Shown one piece after another: positions 8,268-17,851 of a DNA stretch of 64,000 nucleotides. The DNA comes from Burkholderiaceae bacterium (GTDB lineage: Bacteria > Pseudomonadota > Gammaproteobacteria > Burkholderiales > Burkholderiaceae_C): positions 62,001 to 126,000 of the forward strand of contig SCRU01000150.1 in assembly GCA_004323695.1 (NCBI GenBank), read 5' to 3'. Both the position numbers and the translations under genes were made by a program. Below the pieces are notes generated by a model. The model had not been told where the DNA came from. It ran no database searches and saw only the letters and a list, made by a program, of their open reading frames with translations. The stretch's first letter is position 1. Each line of letters begins with the position of its first letter.

Positions 8268-9542
8268 TTAAAGGCTCAATCGTCCATTCTCGTCTCCGCT
8301 CCAGCGCAACACTCCCTCCCCCGCCCGCTTCCCGGTCGCCAGGCAGGCTGTTATCAAATAGCCCCCCGTCGGTGCCTCCCAATCCAGCATTTCGCCAGCG
8401 CAGAACACGCCAGGCAGTTGCGTCAGCATCAAATGTTCGTCCAGCGCCTCGAACGGTACGCCGCCGGCGGTGCTGATGGCTTCAATGATCGGCCGGGCGG
8501 CGACCAGGCGGATCGGCAGGGCCTTGATGGCCTCTGCCAGCCGGGCAGGCTGCGCCAGGTCTTCCTTATCCAGCAGCTCGTGCAGGATGCTGGCCTTGAT
8601 GCCGTCCAGGCCGAGGCGGCTTTTGAGGTGGCTGGAGAGCGTGCGCGAGCCGCGCGGATGCGCGACCTCGGCCAGCACGCGCTCGGGCGTTTTGTCGGGC
8701 AGCAGATCGAGCTGGAAGGTGGCGCTGCCGTGCGCCGCGATCTCGTCGCGCAGCAGGCTGGACGCCGCGTAGATCAGGCTGCCTTCCACGCCCGTGTCGG
8801 TGGCGACGAATTCGCCCTTGCGGTGGAAACTGCGGCCTTGCGAGTCGGTGAAGGCGATGGCCACCGACTTGAAGGGCTGGCCCGCGAAGCGGGTTTTGAA
8901 ATGCTCCGTCCATCCGGCGCGCTCGGCACTTGCCACGTTGAAGCCGCAGTTGGCGGGCTGCAGGGGCGCGATATTGATGCCGCGCGCGCCGAGCAGATTG
9001 ACCCACGCGCCGTCCGAGCCCAGCCGCGCCCAGCTGGCGCCGCCCAGCGCGAGCACGACGGCGTCGGCCTGCACGCTCACCGGGTTCGGGTCCTGCGGCG
9101 TGGCAAAGGTCAAGGTACGTGGATCGCCTTGATCGCTCCAGCCGGTCCAGCGATGCCGCATATGGAATTGCACGCCCGCCGCCCGCAGCCGGTGCAGCCA
9201 GGCGCGCAGCAGCGGCGCGGCCTTGAGGTCCTTGGGGAAGACGCGGCCCGAGGTGCCGACAAAGGTGTCCACGCCGAGCGCCTTGGCCCAGTCGCGCAGT
9301 TCGGCGGCGCCGAAGGTTTTTAACAGCGGCTCGATCTGCGGCTGGCGCGCCGCGTAGCGCGTGACAAACAGTTCGGGCGGCTCGGAATGCGTGAGGTTCA
9401 GCCCGCCCTTGCCGGCCAGCAAAAACTTGCGCCCGACCGAGGCCATCGCGTCATACACATGCACCTCGACGCCCGCGCCCGCCAACACTTCGGCGGCCAT
9501 CAAACCGGCCGGGCCGCCGCCCACTACCACTGCTTTTTTCAT
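8268..9542 (-). CDS. NAD(P)/FAD-dependent oxidoreductase, HI0933/YhiN family
   Basis: 424 residues. An N-terminal Rossmann FAD-binding motif VVVGGGPAGLMAAEVLAGAG (5-24) is followed by GRKFLLAGKGGLNLTHSE, typical of the HI0933-like flavoprotein family (the branch annotated as TIGR03862). The C-terminus GVFCAGEMLDWEAPTGGYLITACLATG gives the second FAD-contacting motif. The physiological substrate of this family is not established. The start ATG directly abuts the stop of the AddA-like gene (9543), so the two are probably co-transcribed from the addB side. It is convergent with the hydrolase gene ending at 8192. Confidence 0.85.
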   Translation of the reverse strand: MKKAVVVGGGPAGLMAAEVLAGAGVEVHVYDAMASVGRKFLLAGKGGLNLTHSEPPELFVTRYAARQPQIEPLLKTFGAAELRDWAKALGVDTFVGTSGRVFPKDLKAAPLLRAWLHRLRAAGVQFHMRHRWTGWSDQGDPRTLTFATPQDPNPVSVQADAVVLALGGASWARLGSDGAWVNLLGARGINIAPLQPANCGFNVASAERAGWTEHFKTRFAGQPFKSVAIAFTDSQGRSFHRKGEFVATDTGVEGSLIYAASSLLRDEIAAHGSATFQLDLLPDKTPERVLAEVAHPRGSRTLSSHLKSRLGLDGIKASILHELLDKEDLAQPARLAEAIKALPIRLVAARPIIEAISTAGGVPFEALDEHLMLTQLPGVFCAGEMLDWEAPTGGYLITACLATGKRAGEGVLRWSGDENGRLSL

Positions 9543-12500
9543 TCAATCCAACCTTGTAACTTCCCTGAGTGTGCCTTGCGCGGTCAGGAAGGCGGCCCGG
9601 ACCGTGGCATCGGGGTAGATGGCCTGCACGGCGGCACGGTAGGTTTGCAGCTGCGCCAGCGGCTCGGCCTGGCTCTGCGGCTGCGCCGCCGATTTGTAAT
9701 CCAGCACCCACCACTCGGGCACGTCCCTGCGGCGCACGAGGCGGTCGAGCCGCAGGCTGGCGCCCTGATACGACAGCGCCACTTCGTTGCCGTGCCAGAC
9801 GATGGCGTCCAGACTCCAGGCCCAGGCGCCTTCGCCGCGCAGGATGCGCTGCGCCATCTGCTCGGCCTGCTGCGCCTGCGCCGCGTCCAGCGCGAACTCG
9901 CGCGCGACCGACTGAATCTGCGTGACGCTGGACCCGGTGGCGCCGAGCGGCGCCCATTCGAGCAGGCGGTGCATCGCCTGGCCGATCAGCGATTCGGGTG
10001 AGGGCGTTAACGTTGGCGCCTCGATCGTTTCCGTTTTAATAGCTGACTGCGCATACTGCATAAGGGCTGGAGGCAGTATTGGCAACAAAAATGGCGCAGC
10101 GTCCGGCACACTGAGGGCACCGGGCGACGCGCCGGCGGGCGCGTGCACCGGTGTGGCCAACGCCTGCAGGCGTTGCCACCAGCTGCCGGCATTCGCGTTT
10201 CGCGGTTCCAGCGACGACAGCACGAGCCGCTGGCGCGCGCGCGTCATGGCCACGTACAGGCCGTTCAGTTCTTCGCGCGCGCGGGCCGTGTTCTCGGCCT
10301 GCAGCGCGGCCACGGCGCTCGGCGGCGGACTGGTTTCGCTCGCCAGAAACATGAAGCTGCGCGGCGCTGGCGCCTCGCCCGGCCAGTCCAGCAGCACACC
10401 CATGGTCTGCGCGGCGGGCTCGGGCGCATCGGTGTCGAGCAGCAGCACCAGCGGCGCCTCCAGCCCCTTGGCGCCGTGTACGGTGAGCAGGCGCACGGCA
10501 TTCGCGTCGGCCCGCGCGGGCGCCTTCACGCCACCGGCCTTCAATGCACGCACCAGCGCATACGGCGTGGCGTAGCGGGCGCCGCCGCCCAGATCGAGCG
10601 CGGCCGCCAGCACGGCGCGCAGGTTCGCCAGCACGCTGCCCTGCAGCGCGGCCGGCGTGGCGGCGCAAAAGCGCGCCAGCACGTCGCCGTCGGCATAGAT
10701 GCGGTCCAGCGCATCGTGCGGCGGCAGGGTGTCAACCCAGCCCTTCCATTGCATCAAAACGGCCGCAAGCCCTTGTCCATTGGGCGCCTTCAGCTCTGTT
10801 TTTAGTAGTAACTCGAACCAGCTGATGCCCGGCGATCCTGCTGGTGCATCGGCGCGGATCTGCCGCTGCAGTGTGGCGATCTGCACCAGCTCGGCATCGC
10901 AGAGGCCAAACAGCGGCGACTTGAGTGCCTGCGCCATTGACAGATCGTGCGAGGGCGACACCAGCGCGTCGAGCAGCGCCACGATGTCGCGCACCTCGGG
11001 CGCCTCGGCCAGGTCGGTCTTTTCTGGCTGCTGGCTCGGGATGTGCAGCGCGCGCAGCTCTTCCTGCATCACCGCGAGCCGGTCGCGTTTGCGCGCCAGC
11101 ACCATGATGTGCTGCGGCTGCAGGCCGCCCGCCAGTTGCTGCCCGAGCCAGTGCGCGGCCTGGCGGCACTCGAGCGTGCGCAGGGTTTCCTCGGGCAGTT
11201 CGCGCGGCGTGGTGAGGCTGTCGCGCCACGCCAGGGTGTCGGCATTTTGCGCCGTTGCTTCCATCTTGCCCGGACGCGGGATCTGCGGCAGCCTGAGCAC
11301 CGCGCCCACGTCGCTCGATGCGGTGCTGTGCGCCCGGAAGCCCTCGTATTCACGAGCCTCCTGCGCGGCCGCCATCACCTGGTTCACCACGGCGAGCACC
11401 TGCGGTGCGTTGCGCCGCGTGTGGTCGCAGCTGAGCCGGTCGCCACCCAGGCCGTCCACGACAAACACCTGTGCCGCCCGGAACACCTGCGGCTCGGCGC
11501 GCCGGAAGCGGTAGATACTCTGCTTCGGGTCGCCCACGATAAAGACGCTGGGCGCCTGGCCGCCGGCCCCCGCGTAGCCGCTGAGCCAGTTGCTGAGCGC
11601 CTGCCACTGCAGCGGATTCGTGTCCTGGAATTCGTCGATCAGCAGGTGCTTGATGCGCGCGTCCAACCGCTCCTGCACCCAGCCGCTGAGCACCGGGCTG
11701 GAGAGCATGAACTGCGCGGCGCGCTCGACGTCGTTCATGTCGATCCAGCCGCGCGCCAACTTGAGCGCCGCGAACTCTTTGCACAGGATGCGCGTGAGGC
11801 GCGCCATGCGCTGCTGGTGCAGCCAGGCGTCGTGTTGCGTGCGCGCCTGCGCCACGATCAGCAGCAGTTGCTGCGCGGCGCGCACGTGCTCGATGCCCGC
11901 CAGCTTGTCGTTGAACTTGCGCGGCTCGCCTTTTTGCGTGAGCAGAGCCGCGGCGGTGGCCTGCATGTCGCCCTGGGTCACCGCCTGCTCCAGCTCCGCA
12001 CCCTTGGCCGAGAAGGTCGGCGCGCTGGCGCGGCCCAGCGCCTGCGCGGCCGCCTGCAACTGATGGCGCTGCGCGGGCTGGGCGAGCAGATCTTCGGGCT
12101 CGCCCAGGCCGGTGAAATCGGGGAAGAACGAGTCGAAGCGCGGGATGGAGGCGTCCACCACACCGCGCGCATCGGCCAGATCAAACTCCACGCGGCGTGC
12201 CAGTGCTGCGGTCAGGGCCTTTTCGGTCTGGAACCGGCCGTGCGCGGCCACGGCCGCAAAGTAATCGTCATGCGCCTCGGGCCGCTCCGTGAGGGCCTTG
12301 TAAAAGCGCGGCCAGACCGCGCTGACCGCCTGCGCATCGTCTTCCAGCAGCTCGTAGCTGGCAGGCAGGCCGAGCGCCTGCAGCACCGCCAGCGGCGCGC
12401 TGCCCAGCAAGGCCGCGAACCAGCTGTGAAAGGTGCGGATCTGCACCGGCCGCCCGCTGGCCAGCACGCCGGCGTACACGTTCTTCAGCGCGCCGGCAGA

Positions 12501-12863
12501 GCGCCGCGCGGCCGCGGGATCGACACCGCGCTGCACCAGTTCCTGCTCGAGTTGTTCCGGGGTCGCGCGCGCAAACTCGGCGAGCCATTCGGTCAGGCGC
12601 TGGCGCATCTCGCCAGCAGCTTTTTTGGTGAAGGTGATGGCGAGGATTTCGTGCGGCTGCACGCGCGCGGGGCCACCGTCCGGTGCGCCATCGAGCAGCG
12701 CGCGCACGATGCGCGACACCAGCATCCAGGTCTTGCCGGCGCCGGCGCAAGCCTCCACCGCCACGCTGCGGCGCGGGTCGCAGGCGATGGCGTAGAACGC
12801 CGTGCTGGAGACGCGCTGGCCGTTGTGTTCGTAAGCTAATTCGTCGCTATGTTGCTTGGTCAT
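9543..12863 (-). CDS. addA: UvrD-type helicase/nuclease, AddA-like subunit
   Basis: 1106 residues. It is a superfamily 1A helicase with Walker A ACAGAGKTWMLV (39-50), motif Ia ITFTKKAAGEMRQRL, Walker B LLIDEFQDTNPLQW, motif III VGDPKQSIYRFR, motif V LLTVHGAKGLEAPLV and motif VI YVAMTRARQRLVL. The C-terminus holds a RecB-family nuclease domain (LDRLVRRRDVPEWWVLDYKS, then QLQTYRAA). With the preceding gene it should form a two-subunit AddAB-type complex that unwinds and resects double-strand breaks to load RecA. The gene overlaps the stop of addB by 4 nt (ATGA). Two copies of the dispersed repeat described at 10032 and 10755 lie in the coding sequence without breaking it. Whether it is a strict AddA orthologue was not tested. 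Confidence 0.87.
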   Translation of the reverse strand: MTKQHSDELAYEHNGQRVSSTAFYAIACDPRRSVAVEACAGAGKTWMLVSRIVRALLDGAPDGGPARVQPHEILAITFTKKAAGEMRQRLTEWLAEFARATPEQLEQELVQRGVDPAAARRSAGALKNVYAGVLASGRPVQIRTFHSWFAALLGSAPLAVLQALGLPASYELLEDDAQAVSAVWPRFYKALTERPEAHDDYFAAVAAHGRFQTEKALTAALARRVEFDLADARGVVDASIPRFDSFFPDFTGLGEPEDLLAQPAQRHQLQAAAQALGRASAPTFSAKGAELEQAVTQGDMQATAAALLTQKGEPRKFNDKLAGIEHVRAAQQLLLIVAQARTQHDAWLHQQRMARLTRILCKEFAALKLARGWIDMNDVERAAQFMLSSPVLSGWVQERLDARIKHLLIDEFQDTNPLQWQALSNWLSGYAGAGGQAPSVFIVGDPKQSIYRFRRAEPQVFRAAQVFVVDGLGGDRLSCDHTRRNAPQVLAVVNQVMAAAQEAREYEGFRAHSTASSDVGAVLRLPQIPRPGKMEATAQNADTLAWRDSLTTPRELPEETLRTLECRQAAHWLGQQLAGGLQPQHIMVLARKRDRLAVMQEELRALHIPSQQPEKTDLAEAPEVRDIVALLDALVSPSHDLSMAQALKSPLFGLCDAELVQIATLQRQIRADAPAGSPGISWFELLLKTELKAPNGQGLAAVLMQWKGWVDTLPPHDALDRIYADGDVLARFCAATPAALQGSVLANLRAVLAAALDLGGGARYATPYALVRALKAGGVKAPARADANAVRLLTVHGAKGLEAPLVLLLDTDAPEPAAQTMGVLLDWPGEAPAPRSFMFLASETSPPPSAVAALQAENTARAREELNGLYVAMTRARQRLVLSSLEPRNANAGSWWQRLQALATPVHAPAGASPGALSVPDAAPFLLPILPPALMQYAQSAIKTETIEAPTLTPSPESLIGQAMHRLLEWAPLGATGSSVTQIQSVAREFALDAAQAQQAEQMAQRILRGEGAWAWSLDAIVWHGNEVALSYQGASLRLDRLVRRRDVPEWWVLDYKSAAQPQSQAEPLAQLQTYRAAVQAIYPDATVRAAFLTAQGTLREVTRLD
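10032..10080 (+). repeat. Dispersed ~50-bp repeat, copy inside addA
   Basis: ATAGCTGACTGCGCAT followed by ATAAGGGCTGGAGGC. The ATAGC block starts 27 nt before the GCTGGAGGC block, the spacing shared by the other copies. It lies antisense to addA, which reads through it as ALMQYAQSAIKTE. Confidence 0.7.
10755..10804 (-). repeat. Dispersed ~50-bp repeat, second copy inside addA
   Basis: Reading the minus strand: AGAGCTGAAGGCGC, then ACAAGGGCTTGCGGCCGTTTT, with 27 nt between block starts. It is sense to addA, encoding KTELKAPNGQGLAAVLM. More diverged in the first block than the copy at 10032. Confidence 0.55.
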
Positions 12864-15508
12864 GCGGCGTCCCAGAAGTCTTTACGGCACAGGCCGCGCG
12901 CGGCGCAGAAGTCGCAGGCCGAGCCCTCGCCCAGCGCGGGCAGCGCGGCACCCGCGGCGATGCGTTGCAGGTCGTGCAGGATGCCGGCAATCAGGGCGTC
13001 ACGCACCTCCACCACGGCGGGTTCTTCCACGGTGGTGGTGGCGCCCTTCTCGCCCACGTTCACATAGGCGGCGCGCAGCGTGTCGTGCGACAGCAGCGCG
13101 GCGTAGAACGCGAGCTGCGTGTCTTCGGTGGGCTCCCGCACGCGATCGCGGGATTTGCCCAGCGCCTCGGTCTTGTAGTCGATCACAAACGCCTGTGCGG
13201 CCTTGCTCGCGGGGCCTGGCGCGGCGCACTGGTCGATCCGATCGATCCGCCCGACCAGCGTGAGCTCACCGAGTGGCTGCTCCCGTGCGACCTCCGCCGC
13301 CTCAAACACAGCGCCAGTCGCTTCGTGTCGGGCGAGCCAGTCCAGGTAGCCGCCACGCACCTGCGGCCAGGCGGCGGCGAACGGCAGGAACTCGTCCTGG
13401 CCGAGTCCCATGCGTTGGGTGGCCTGCCCGGCTGCTACATCAAGCATAGCTGCCCGCGCAGGAAGGTCAGGGGCTGGAGCCTCTTTTAATGCTTCATGGA
13501 AGATCTTGAGCAGTTCGTGCAGCCACAGGCCAAAGTCGCGCTTGTCGACCGCGCCTTCCAGCTCCTCGGCCTCCTGCAGGCCAAGCTGGCGCAGCGCAAA
13601 AAATCGGTACGGGCAGCGCCGCAAGTCTTCATAGGCGCTGGCTGACAGGCGCCGCACCGGAAGGCCAGGTGCCACCGGCAGCGGCCGTGGGTCGGGGTGC
13701 GATGGCACGGCGCGATGCTCGCGCGGATCGAGCGACGTGGGGGTGAGCCCATCGAGCAGCAGTTCTTGAACCAGCGGGCTGGGCAGCAGCGGCTCGCCCG
13801 TGTCATCGCTGTGGCGCCACAGCACATCGCTGTGCGGCGTCTGCAGTGCCTGGCGCCAGGCGGCGCGTACGGCCAGCGCCAGCGCCTCGCGCGCCGGCAG
13901 GCCCAGCGCACGGCGCTGCGCGGCAGTCCAGGGTCCGGGCGGCTCGGGCGAAGCCGGCAGGCGCACCTCGTCGCAACCCGGCAGCACCACGGCCGCGAAA
14001 GGGCGCGCCAGCAGCTGCGGCATCGGCAGGATCACGACCTGCTCGTCCCCGGCCTGCTGCGGATAAGGGGGCACGAAGCTGGCGGCTTCCAGCGCGTCGT
14101 TGACCCAGACCGTGAATTCGGGCAGGCCCAGTCGCCGGCTGGCCCACACGGTGGGCGCCAGTGACTGCTGCAGCGTGTCCCGCTCGCCCGGATTCAGCCG
14201 CAGCACCGCGAGCAGCTTATCGCCGGCCGCATCGCCCGCCAGCAGGTCCCATTGGCCACTGGCCTGCAGCAGCGCGGCAAGGGCCTGCAGCCACTGCAGT
14301 AGCGGACGGGTCGCGCGCAGGGTCTGCATCAGGTCATTCACCGCGGTGGTCAGCGCGGTCAACGCGGCGGCGGCCCGCGGCGTCAGGTTCGCGATCGACC
14401 CAGACGCGCTCCACGCGCGCCAGCTCTGGATACCCAACTTCCTGAGCGACCTTTCCAGTTGCAGGACCTGGCCCTGCACGAAAGCCGGTGCATTCTTCAG
14501 CCAGTCCAGCACGGCGTCGCTGCTGGCGTCCCAGGCGCAGGCGCGCAGCGCGCTCATTACGTGGGCGGCGGCGCGCGTGGTGGATAGCGTCCAGCCGTTC
14601 TCGTCGCGGATCGTGATGCCCTGCGCATCCAGCATGGCACGCACGCGCCGCGTCAGCACGCGGTCGGTCGCGGCGAGTGCCACCGGCGTGCGGCCCGCCC
14701 CGATGTGGCGCAGCACGCAGGCGGCGGCGCGCTGGGCTTCGTCCTCCAGGTCGCGCGCGGCGTGCAGCGTGATGCTGCCGCTTGGGGCCTGGGCCTGCAG
14801 CGCGATCGAGATGGCCTGCGCGCCCATGCGGGCCTGCAGCGCTTGCGCCAAAGGGTCCAGTTGAAAGCCCTCCAGCACGATCAGGCACGAAGGTGCTCCA
14901 ACCCGATCAGGCGCGGGCGAGAGTGCCTGGAACAGTGCATCGGTGGCGTATTGCGAAGCGCCCGCCCATTCGAGTGCAATGCGCGCCAGCGCCGCTTCCA
15001 GCGCCAGCAGCGGCTCGTCTTGGCCCGCAGCCAGCACGGCGCGCGCACGCGCCAGCCAGGCGGGCCGCTCCTGCGGCGCCACGGCACCCGCCGCCGCGGC
15101 CAGCTGGTGCGCGCACTGCACCAGCCGGCCTGCCAGCGCGGCGCGCTGCGCCCCAAGCCCGGCGCGCTCCAGCAGGGTCTGCGCGGTCAAGCCGTCGCGC
15201 GCTGCATCAAACGTGATGTCGTCCGGCCCGGGGACGAAGCCCTGCAGGGTACGCGCCCAGTTCAGGGTGGTCTCGAAGCGCGGGGCAAAGCCGCCCGGGC
15301 CCGCCCGCGACCATAATTTTTGCGCCAGCGGCATGAGCTGGGCGTACGGCAGCAGCACCACGGCTTGCGCGGGAAACAACCCCTTGGGCGACGTGCAGCG
15401 CCCCATCGCCGCGGCAATCCTGGCGATCAAGCCACTTGCCGGGTCGAGCCATAGCACTGATTCATGGCTTTTTGCTATCACGTTCATAGAGTCCGGGTCA
15501 CCGGTCAT
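12860..15508 (-). CDS. addB: PD-(D/E)XK nuclease, AddB-like subunit
   Basis: 882 residues. The N-terminal two thirds resemble an inactivated helicase (no Walker A seen); the C-terminal third is a PD-(D/E)XK nuclease with LVGRIDRIDQ, VIDYKTEAL and the helix motif QLAFYAAL. The cysteine in LRRCPYRFF plus three in ACDFCAARGLC near the C-terminus match the four-cysteine iron-sulfur staple of AddB-type nucleases. It is the partner of the helicase encoded downstream. The ATG at 15508 is used; an in-frame ATG at 15487 is an alternative. Its 5' end faces trxA, with 65 bp between the two divergent starts. A repeat copy lies at 13444-13490 in frame. Confidence 0.83.
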   Translation of the reverse strand: MTGDPDSMNVIAKSHESVLWLDPASGLIARIAAAMGRCTSPKGLFPAQAVVLLPYAQLMPLAQKLWSRAGPGGFAPRFETTLNWARTLQGFVPGPDDITFDAARDGLTAQTLLERAGLGAQRAALAGRLVQCAHQLAAAAGAVAPQERPAWLARARAVLAAGQDEPLLALEAALARIALEWAGASQYATDALFQALSPAPDRVGAPSCLIVLEGFQLDPLAQALQARMGAQAISIALQAQAPSGSITLHAARDLEDEAQRAAACVLRHIGAGRTPVALAATDRVLTRRVRAMLDAQGITIRDENGWTLSTTRAAAHVMSALRACAWDASSDAVLDWLKNAPAFVQGQVLQLERSLRKLGIQSWRAWSASGSIANLTPRAAAALTALTTAVNDLMQTLRATRPLLQWLQALAALLQASGQWDLLAGDAAGDKLLAVLRLNPGERDTLQQSLAPTVWASRRLGLPEFTVWVNDALEAASFVPPYPQQAGDEQVVILPMPQLLARPFAAVVLPGCDEVRLPASPEPPGPWTAAQRRALGLPAREALALAVRAAWRQALQTPHSDVLWRHSDDTGEPLLPSPLVQELLLDGLTPTSLDPREHRAVPSHPDPRPLPVAPGLPVRRLSASAYEDLRRCPYRFFALRQLGLQEAEELEGAVDKRDFGLWLHELLKIFHEALKEAPAPDLPARAAMLDVAAGQATQRMGLGQDEFLPFAAAWPQVRGGYLDWLARHEATGAVFEAAEVAREQPLGELTLVGRIDRIDQCAAPGPASKAAQAFVIDYKTEALGKSRDRVREPTEDTQLAFYAALLSHDTLRAAYVNVGEKGATTTVEEPAVVEVRDALIAGILHDLQRIAAGAALPALGEGSACDFCAARGLCRKDFWDAA
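13444..13490 (+). repeat. Dispersed ~50-bp repeat, copy inside addB
   Basis: ATAGCTGCCCGCGCA, then AGGGGCTGGAGCCTCTTTTAA; block starts are 27 nt apart. It is antisense to addB, which reads it as LKEAPAPDLPARAAMLD in the same relative frame as the other antisense copies. Confidence 0.65.
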
Positions 15509-15573
15509 TTTGCTTGCTTTCTGTCACAATGCACCCACTTTAGCGGTACCTCCCATTCAACAAGGAATACGCC

Positions 15574-15906
15574 ATGGCCAGTGAACTCATCAAACACATC
15601 TCCGACGCCAGTTTCGAAGCCGACGTGCTGAAATCCGACAAGCCGGTACTGGTGGATTACTGGGCCGAGTGGTGCGGCCCGTGCAAGATGATCGCGCCAA
15701 TCCTCGATGAGGTATCGACGACCTACCAGGGCAAGCTGCAGATCGCCAAGATGAACGTGGACGAAAACCGCGACATTCCGGCCAAGTTCGGCATCCGCGG
15801 CATCCCCACGCTGATGGTGTTCAAGGGCGGACAGCTCGCGGCCACCAAGGTCGGCGCCATGAGCAAGGCGCAAATGACCGCCTTCATCGATCAGCAGCTC
15901 GCCTGA
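15574..15906 (+). CDS. trxA: Thioredoxin 1
   Basis: 110 residues, the usual size. It is the cytoplasmic dithiol-disulfide carrier that reduces ribonucleotide reductase, PAPS reductase and other proteins after recharging by thioredoxin reductase. The active site is [13 protein letters not shown] (about 30-42) with both redox cysteines; the cis-proline is in [11 protein letters not shown]. The ATG at 15574 is preceded by AAGGAA. The gene stands immediately upstream of rho, the common trxA-rho arrangement of proteobacteria, with 172 bp between them. Confidence 0.97.
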   Translation: MASELIKHISDASFEADVLKSDKPVLVDYWAEWCGPCKMIAPILDEVSTTYQGKLQIAKMNVDENRDIPAKFGIRGIPTLMVFKGGQLAATKVGAMSKAQMTAFIDQQLA

Positions 15907-15970
15907 GCCCCCCGCAGCCGGGGCGCCATGCTTCGGCTGCCATTTTTCCTGTCATAATCCTTCCAGTTCA

Positions 15971-15996
15971 CCGATTCGCCCAGCAAGGCGAATCGG
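15971..15996 (+). promoter_or_regulatory. Perfect hairpin in the rho leader
   Basis: CCGATTCGCC (15971-15980) and GGCGAATCGG (15987-15996) form a 10-bp perfect stem around CAGCAA in the trxA-rho gap, 82 nt before the rho start. No U-run follows, so it is not a classical terminator. CATAAT at 15952-15957 just upstream could be a -10 box. A role in rho autoregulation is possible but unproven. Confidence 0.45.
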
Positions 15997-16078
15997 TTCG
16001 AGTTCCCGGCTTGCGAGGCGCACCCAGCCTCCTGTCACATTCCCCACTTTGTCAAACACTCCCGAGCGGAGTCCCCCA

Positions 16079-17341
16079 ATGCACTTAAACGAACTCAAGG
16101 CACTGCACGTGTCTGAAGTCCTCAAGCAGGCCGAAGAGCTGGAAATCGAGAACACCGGCCGCATGCGCAAACAGGAGCTGATGTTTGCCATCATCAAGAA
16201 ACGCGCGCGCGCCGGCGAGCAGGTGATTGCCGATGGCGTGCTGGAGATCCTGCCCGACGGTTTTGGCTTTTTGCGCAGCCCGGACACCAGCTACACCGCG
16301 AGCACCGACGACATCTACATCAGCCCCAGCCAGGTGCGCCGCTTCAACCTGCACACCGGCGACATGATCGAGGGCGAGGTGCGCACGCCGAAGGACGGCG
16401 AGCGCTACTTCGCGCTGAACAAGCTCGACAGGGTGAACGGCGGCGGCCCCGAAGAGAACAAGCACAAGGTGCTGTTCGAAGCGCTGACGCCGCTGTTCCC
16501 GAAGGAGCAGATGAAGCTGGAGCGCGACCTCAAGGGCGACGAGAACATCACGGGCCGGATCATCGACATCATCGCGCCGATCGGGCGCGGCCAGCGCGCG
16601 CTGATCGTCGCGCCGCCCAAGAGCGGCAAGACCGTGATGATGCAACACATCGCGCACGCCATCGCGGCGAATTACCCGGACGTGCACATGATGGTGCTGC
16701 TGGTCGATGAGCGGCCCGAGGAAGTGACCGAGATGCAGCGCTCCGTCAAGGGCGAGGTGATTGCCTCGACCTTCGACGAACCGGCTGCGCGCCACGTGCA
16801 CGTGGCGGAGATGGTGATCGAACGCGCCAAGCGCCTGGTCGAGCTGAAAAAAGACGTGGTGATCCTGCTCGACTCGATCACGCGGCTCGCACGCGCCTAC
16901 AACAACGTGGTGCCGTCCAGTGGCAAGGTACTCTCAGGCGGCGTCGACTCGAACGCGCTGCAGCGGCCCAAGCGCTTTTTTGGCGCGGCGCGCAACGTGG
17001 AAGAAGGCGGGTCACTCACCATCATCGCGACGGCGCTGGTCGACACCGGCAGCCGCATGGACGAGGTGATTTTTGAAGAGTTCAAGGGCACCGGCAACTC
17101 CGAACTGCACCTGGACCGGCGCCTCTACGAAAAGCGCGTATTCCCCGCGATTCAGCTGAACCGCAGCGGCACGCGCCGCGAAGAGCTGCTGCTGGCGCCC
17201 GAAATCCTGCAAAAAACCCGCATTCTTCGCCAGTTCCTGTTCAACATGGACGAAATCGAGTCGATGGAGCTGATGCTCAAGAACATGAAGGCCACCAAGT
17301 CCAACGTCGAATTCTTCGACATGATGCGCCGCGGCGGCTGA
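16079..17341 (+). CDS. rho: Transcription termination factor Rho
   Basis: 420 residues, the normal length. It is a hexameric RNA-dependent ATPase that ends transcription at Rho-dependent sites. The N-terminal part starts [15 protein letters not shown], followed by the RNA-binding OB domain ([27 protein letters not shown]). The ATPase core has Walker [16 protein letters not shown] and Walker [17 protein letters not shown], then the Q/R-loop region [21 protein letters not shown]. The ATG at 16079 gives the conserved family N-terminus; frames extending upstream do not. A hairpin sits in the leader at 15971-15996. It is followed by rpmE2 in the same direction after 141 bp. Confidence 0.97.
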   Translation: MHLNELKALHVSEVLKQAEELEIENTGRMRKQELMFAIIKKRARAGEQVIADGVLEILPDGFGFLRSPDTSYTASTDDIYISPSQVRRFNLHTGDMIEGEVRTPKDGERYFALNKLDRVNGGGPEENKHKVLFEALTPLFPKEQMKLERDLKGDENITGRIIDIIAPIGRGQRALIVAPPKSGKTVMMQHIAHAIAANYPDVHMMVLLVDERPEEVTEMQRSVKGEVIASTFDEPAARHVHVAEMVIERAKRLVELKKDVVILLDSITRLARAYNNVVPSSGKVLSGGVDSNALQRPKRFFGAARNVEEGGSLTIIATALVDTGSRMDEVIFEEFKGTGNSELHLDRRLYEKRVFPAIQLNRSGTRREELLLAPEILQKTRILRQFLFNMDEIESMELMLKNMKATKSNVEFFDMMRRGG

Positions 17342-17368
17342 GGTCCAACGGCGTTTTGTGGGTCAAAA

Positions 17369-17399
17369 AGCCTGGATTTCATGCGATAATCCAAGGCTA
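17369..17399. other. Imperfect inverted repeat between rho and rpmE2
   Basis: AGCCTGGATT and AATCCAAGGCT form a stem with one bulge around TCATGCGAT. On the plus strand no T-run follows; on the minus strand it would end in TTTTTG. Since no minus-strand gene reads into it, its role (mRNA end of rho or rpmE2 leader) is unclear. Confidence 0.3.
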
Positions 17400-17482
17400 A
17401 CGCGAAAAGTACCTGGTTTTTGGATTGCGCAAGGGGTTTGCGCGAGGCACCGGGCGGCTGTCGCAACGGAAAAGGAAAGAAC

Positions 17483-17740
17483 ATGAAAGAAGGCATCCAC
17501 CCGAGCTACCGCGAAGTCTGCTTCGTGGACCTGTCAAACGGGTTCAAGTTCGTGACACGCTCGTGCGCGAACACGAAGGAAACCATCAAAATGGACGATG
17601 GCCGCGAACTGCCGCTGTACAAGCTCGATACCTCCAGCGAATCGCATCCGTTCTACACCGGCACGCAAAAATCGGTGGACAACATGGGTGGCCGCGTCGA
17701 GCGCTTCCGCAACCGTTTCGGAAAAGCTGCGGCCAAGTAG
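17483..17740 (+). CDS. rpmE2: 50S ribosomal protein L31 type B
   Basis: 85 residues beginning [20 protein letters not shown]. This is the type B form: the zinc-binding CxxC pair of type A L31 is absent, so it does not need zinc. A central [16 protein letters not shown] and the conserved [17 protein letters not shown] confirm the family. The ATG at 17483 is preceded by AAAGGAAAG. It is placed after rho, as in many Burkholderiales. A likely intrinsic terminator follows at 17775. Type B L31 is often induced when zinc is scarce, but no Zur site was recognised here. Confidence 0.95.
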   Translation: MKEGIHPSYREVCFVDLSNGFKFVTRSCANTKETIKMDDGRELPLYKLDTSSESHPFYTGTQKSVDNMGGRVERFRNRFGKAAAK

Positions 17741-17774
17741 TCCGGCCACGGGTTTCTGCTGTACGTCCTTCCAC

Positions 17775-17809
17775 AGGGCAGCCCGGGTAACCGCGCTGCC
17801 CTTTGCTTT
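17775..17809 (+). terminator. Likely intrinsic terminator after rpmE2
   Basis: AGGGCAGC (17775-17782) pairs with GCTGCCCT (17795-17802), followed by TTGCTTT. The U-tract is interrupted, so strength is uncertain. It lies 34 bp past the rpmE2 stop. Confidence 0.6.
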
Positions 17810-17851
17810 GACGCACAGGGAACCAGCCTCTTCCATGGCGATCCTCACTGC

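Noticed and set aside
10947-12839. Open frame of 630 codons opposite addA
   Set aside because: Shadow of the helicase gene, no domain and no ribosome site; helicase motifs on the other strand are complete.
15446-15484. ATAGC-containing stretch at the 5' end of addB resembling the repeat
   Set aside because: The second block is shifted by about 2 nt and has only GCTCG; not counted.
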